From positions 124,001-188,000 of the forward strand of contig NZ_BMMV01000017.1 of assembly GCF_014646115.1 (NCBI RefSeq): 64,000 nucleotides of DNA, given 5' to 3'. This stretch comes from Streptomyces camponoticapitis (GTDB taxonomy: Bacteria; Actinomycetota; Actinomycetes; Streptomycetales; Streptomycetaceae). Within the stretch, counting starts at the first letter, position 1, and every line of letters begins with the position of its first letter. The position numbers were made by a program, and so were the translations under genes. Under the pieces are notes generated by a model. The model did not search any database and was not told the DNA's origin. It worked only from the letters and a program-made list of their open reading frames with translations. Below are positions 61,983 through 64,000 of this stretch, in pieces.

Positions 61983-62777
61983 ATGCTCACCACCCGTTAT
62001 GTGCAAGGTTCACCGAACTGGGCAGATCTCGCCACGCCCGACATCGAGGGTGCGAAGTCCTTCTACGGAGGTGTCCTCGGCTGGGACCACGTGTCGGCCG
62101 GCCCCGAATTCGGCGGCTACGGCATGTTCCAGCTGAACGGGAAGACGGTCGCGGGGGCCATGCAGCTCCCCGCCGAGCAGGCGCCGCCGGCCTGGACCCT
62201 CTACCTCCAGACCTCCGACGCCGATGCCACCGCCACCGCGGTGAAGGACAACGGCGGCACGGTCGTCAACGAGCCGATGGCCGTGCGGGACCTCGGCCGG
62301 ATGACCCTGTGCGCCGACCCGGCCGGGGCGGGCTTCGCCACCTGGCAACCGGGGACGAACAGCGGCCTGGAGGCCGTCGACGGTCCTGGCAGCCTCTGCT
62401 GGGCCGAACTCACCACCCCGGACAAGGACGCCGCCACCGGCTTCTACGGCTCCGTCTTCGGCTGGGAGACGAGCACCACGCCGATGCCGGGGGGCGAGGG
62501 CGAGTACACGATGGTCCACCCCGCCGACAAAGGCCCGGACGGCATGTTCGCCGGGATCGTCCCCTCGGAGGCCGACCCGACCTCCGACACGACGGGGCCG
62601 AACTGGCTCCTGTACTTCGGTACGGCCGACTGCGATGCTGCGGTGGCGAGTTCGGACCGGCTGGGCGGCACAACCGTCCAGGAGCCCACGGACATCGAGG
62701 GCGTCGGCCGTTTCGCCGTGGTGAACGACCCGTACGGCGCCCGCCTCGCGTTCATGCAGGGCGCGCAGGACGCGTGA
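61983..62777 (+). CDS. Two-domain VOC (glyoxalase/dioxygenase-fold) protein
   Basis: 264 residues made of two related halves: WADLATPDIEGAKSFYGGVL with LGWDH, and WAELTTPDKDAATGFYGSVF with GWET. Each half has the beta-alpha-beta-beta-beta units of the VOC superfamily, and both end with DPAGAGFATWQ/DPYGARLAFMQ. ATG 61983 follows GAGGAG; GTG 61980 is equally possible. The substrate is unknown. Confidence 0.88.
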   Translation: MLTTRYVQGSPNWADLATPDIEGAKSFYGGVLGWDHVSAGPEFGGYGMFQLNGKTVAGAMQLPAEQAPPAWTLYLQTSDADATATAVKDNGGTVVNEPMAVRDLGRMTLCADPAGAGFATWQPGTNSGLEAVDGPGSLCWAELTTPDKDAATGFYGSVFGWETSTTPMPGGEGEYTMVHPADKGPDGMFAGIVPSEADPTSDTTGPNWLLYFGTADCDAAVASSDRLGGTTVQEPTDIEGVGRFAVVNDPYGARLAFMQGAQDA

Positions 62778-62862
62778 ACGGCAGGGGCCGGAAATCGCCC
62801 CTCCAGCGGCTCTCATCAGGTCGTTGATCGAATGTTTATGGCCACCGGGCAGCGTGTGCGCC

Positions 62863-63174
62863 ATGCAGATCGATGCGACGAAAACCCTCACCGGCATCAC
62901 CGGGCGCACGGGACAGGAACTCGCCTGGCAGGAGAACGCCCTGTGCGCCCAGACAGGGCCCGAGTTCTTCTTCCCGGCCCCCGGCTCGTCCACCCGCGAG
63001 GCCAAGCAGCTCTGCGGTGCCTGTGAGGGACGGCGCGCGTGTCTTGAATACGCCCTGGACAACGACGAGCGCTTCGGCGTGTGGGGCGGGCTGTCGGAGA
63101 AGGAGCGCGAGCGGCTGCGCCGCCGCGGTTCGGCCGGCACCGGAGCCGGGCCGGCCGCGTCCGAGACCGCCTGA
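62863..63174 (+). CDS. WhiB-family iron-sulfur regulator
   Basis: 103 residues from ATG 62863 (a TTG at 62824 would add 13 residues). The four cluster ligands are Cys28, Cys51, Cys54 and Cys60, with the C-x2-C-x5-C spacing of Wbl proteins. GVWGG is followed by a basic tail RERLRRR for DNA binding. These proteins bind a 4Fe-4S cluster and act with the principal sigma factor. The sequence is not clearly WhiB, WhiD or WblA, so no subtype is named. Confidence 0.92.
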   Translation: MQIDATKTLTGITGRTGQELAWQENALCAQTGPEFFFPAPGSSTREAKQLCGACEGRRACLEYALDNDERFGVWGGLSEKERERLRRRGSAGTGAGPAASETA

Positions 63175-63224
63175 GCCGGTTCGCGGGACCGTCGGTGCGG
63201 TCGCCGGGACCGTCACCGGAAAAG

Positions 63225-63268
63225 CGTCGTCGCCGACTCCGCCGAACGGGGCGGGGGCGGCGACGACG
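63225..63268 (+). terminator. whiB-like gene terminator hairpin
   Basis: CGTCGTCGCCG (63225-63235) pairs perfectly with CGGCGACGACG (63258-63268), 50 nt after the regulator stop. The 323-nt gap to the desaturase gene holds this stem and another at 63425-63464, and no gene. Confidence 0.65.
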
Positions 63269-63424
63269 AGGGATGTGCCGGTGAGGAGGAGACGGGTGCC
63301 AGGTGCCCGGCCGTACGCCGTGAGGGGCGTACGAGGCCCGGTCCCGGTACCCGGGGGAGCTCCGCCTCGTGGAAGGGGCACGCCCCGGTGGACGGGTGAT
63401 CGGTCCGTGCCGCCCGTCGAAGGG

Positions 63425-63464
63425 CCGGAGCCGCCGCGTCGGCGGAGGACGCCGGCGGCTCCGG
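63425..63464 (-). terminator. Desaturase gene terminator hairpin
   Basis: CCGGAGCCGCCG (63425-63436) pairs perfectly with CGGCGGCTCCGG (63453-63464). It lies 34 nt after the stop of the minus-strand desaturase gene. Confidence 0.65.
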
Positions 63465-63497
63465 CGTCGCCGGATCGGCCCGGCGGCCCGTACGGGG

Positions 63498-64000
63498 TCA
63501 GCCCGCGGCGCGCGCGGCCATCCGCGCCTTGCGGGCGGCGAGCTTCTCGTCGAACTTGCTCGCCTCCGTGTCCAGCCCACCCATGTACATGCCCAGCTCC
63601 TCCTGCGCCTTGAGGCCGTCGGGGCCCAGCCCGTCGATGTCGAGCACCTTCAGGTAGCGCAGCACCGGCTGGAGCACGTCGTCGTGGTGGATGCGCATGT
63701 TGTAGATCTCGCCGATCGCCATTTGCGCGGCCGCGCGCTCGAAGCCCGGCATACCGTGCCCCGGCATCCGGAAGTCCACGACCACGTCACGCACCGACTG
63801 CATGGTGAGGTCCGGGGCGATCTGGAAGGCCGCGCCGAGCAGATTGCGGTAGAAGACCATGTGCAGGTTCTCGTCGGTGGCGATACGCGCCAGCATCCGG
63901 TCGCAGACCGGGTCACCCGACTGGTGGCCGGTGTTGCGGTGCGACACGCGGGTCGCCAGCTCCTGGAACGCCACGTAGGCGACGGAGTGCAGCATCGAGT
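63498..64000 (-). CDS. Acyl-ACP desaturase, C-terminal part
   Basis: The gene enters from the right edge, and about 167 C-terminal residues are visible. AYVAFQELATRVSHRNTG and the second metal-binding motif DENLHMVFYRNLL (ExxH-type) identify the soluble di-iron stearoyl-ACP desaturase family (DesA-like). The tail KFDEKLAARKARMAARAAG ends the protein. The first ExxH motif should lie outside the window. It introduces a double bond into ACP-bound fatty acids. Confidence 0.9.
   Translation of the reverse strand, partial: SMLHSVAYVAFQELATRVSHRNTGHQSGDPVCDRMLARIATDENLHMVFYRNLLGAAFQIAPDLTMQSVRDVVVDFRMPGHGMPGFERAAAQMAIGEIYNMRIHHDDVLQPVLRYLKVLDIDGLGPDGLKAQEELGMYMGGLDTEASKFDEKLAARKARMAARAAG

Overview
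The window is chromosomal DNA of a Streptomyces or very close relative. Evidence: GC is very high with strong third-position GC bias, GTG starts and 1-4 nt start/stop overlaps are common, and the window carries a complete conservon, a WhiB protein, a small two-domain laccase, XRE/DUF397/anti-sigma triads and a LigC/LigD-polymerase pair. I found no rRNA, tRNA, CRISPR array or transposase.

Left end (1-4002, minus strand): a peptide-export operon. A 75-residue double-glycine precursor with a Cys-free, glycine-rich core is followed by a 19-bp hairpin, an HlyD-type adaptor, a C39 peptidase/ABC exporter and a second ABC subunit that runs off the window. At 4.1-5.2 kb lies a decayed stretch containing a broken group II truncated haemoglobin. 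At 5.3-10.3 kb is a tightly coupled four-gene cassette of lower apparent GC: methyltransferase, HEPN-NACHT-FGE-like fusion, cold-shock-like OB protein, and a protein with a C-terminal membrane hairpin. It looks like an NLR-type conflict or defence system and is my best candidate for an undescribed system.

10.3-16.7 kb holds a glycosidase-like TIM-barrel protein, a large STAND ATPase gene broken by an exact 35-bp tandem duplication, a D-Ala-D-Ala carboxypeptidase and a toroid terpene-cyclase-like protein. 17.1-22.9 kb is a conservon (sensor kinase-like, roadblock, DUF742, GTPase, and a CYP157-like P450 lacking the ExxR motif) beside a class I terpene synthase. 23.2-31.5 kb holds a sigma-like/CAP fusion, threonine degradation (tdh-kbl) with a LysR regulator, an aquaporin, an epimerase and a Cys-rich tail-anchored protein.

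31.7-49.5 kb is a sugar-catabolism block. It contains divergent xylB/xylA, a ROK regulator, a secreted GH27 alpha-galactosidase, a sugar ABC importer, a cytosolic GH36 alpha-galactosidase, an SDR (probable galactose dehydrogenase), a GntR regulator, galactonate dehydratase, a mutarotase-like protein, KDPGal aldolase and a KDGal kinase. Together these can take alpha-galactosides to pyruvate and glyceraldehyde 3-phosphate by the De Ley-Doudoroff route.

49.5-52.7 kb is a whiJ-like regulatory locus plus a PF04672-type methyltransferase. 53.0-55.7 kb has YchJ and the divergent LigC/LigD-polymerase pair. 55.9-61.8 kb has two large secreted proteins (cupredoxin/Ig-like/DUF1080 and ThuA/sugar dehydrogenase) divergent from the small laccase. 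The right end has a VOC protein, a WhiB protein and the C-terminal part of an acyl-ACP desaturase.
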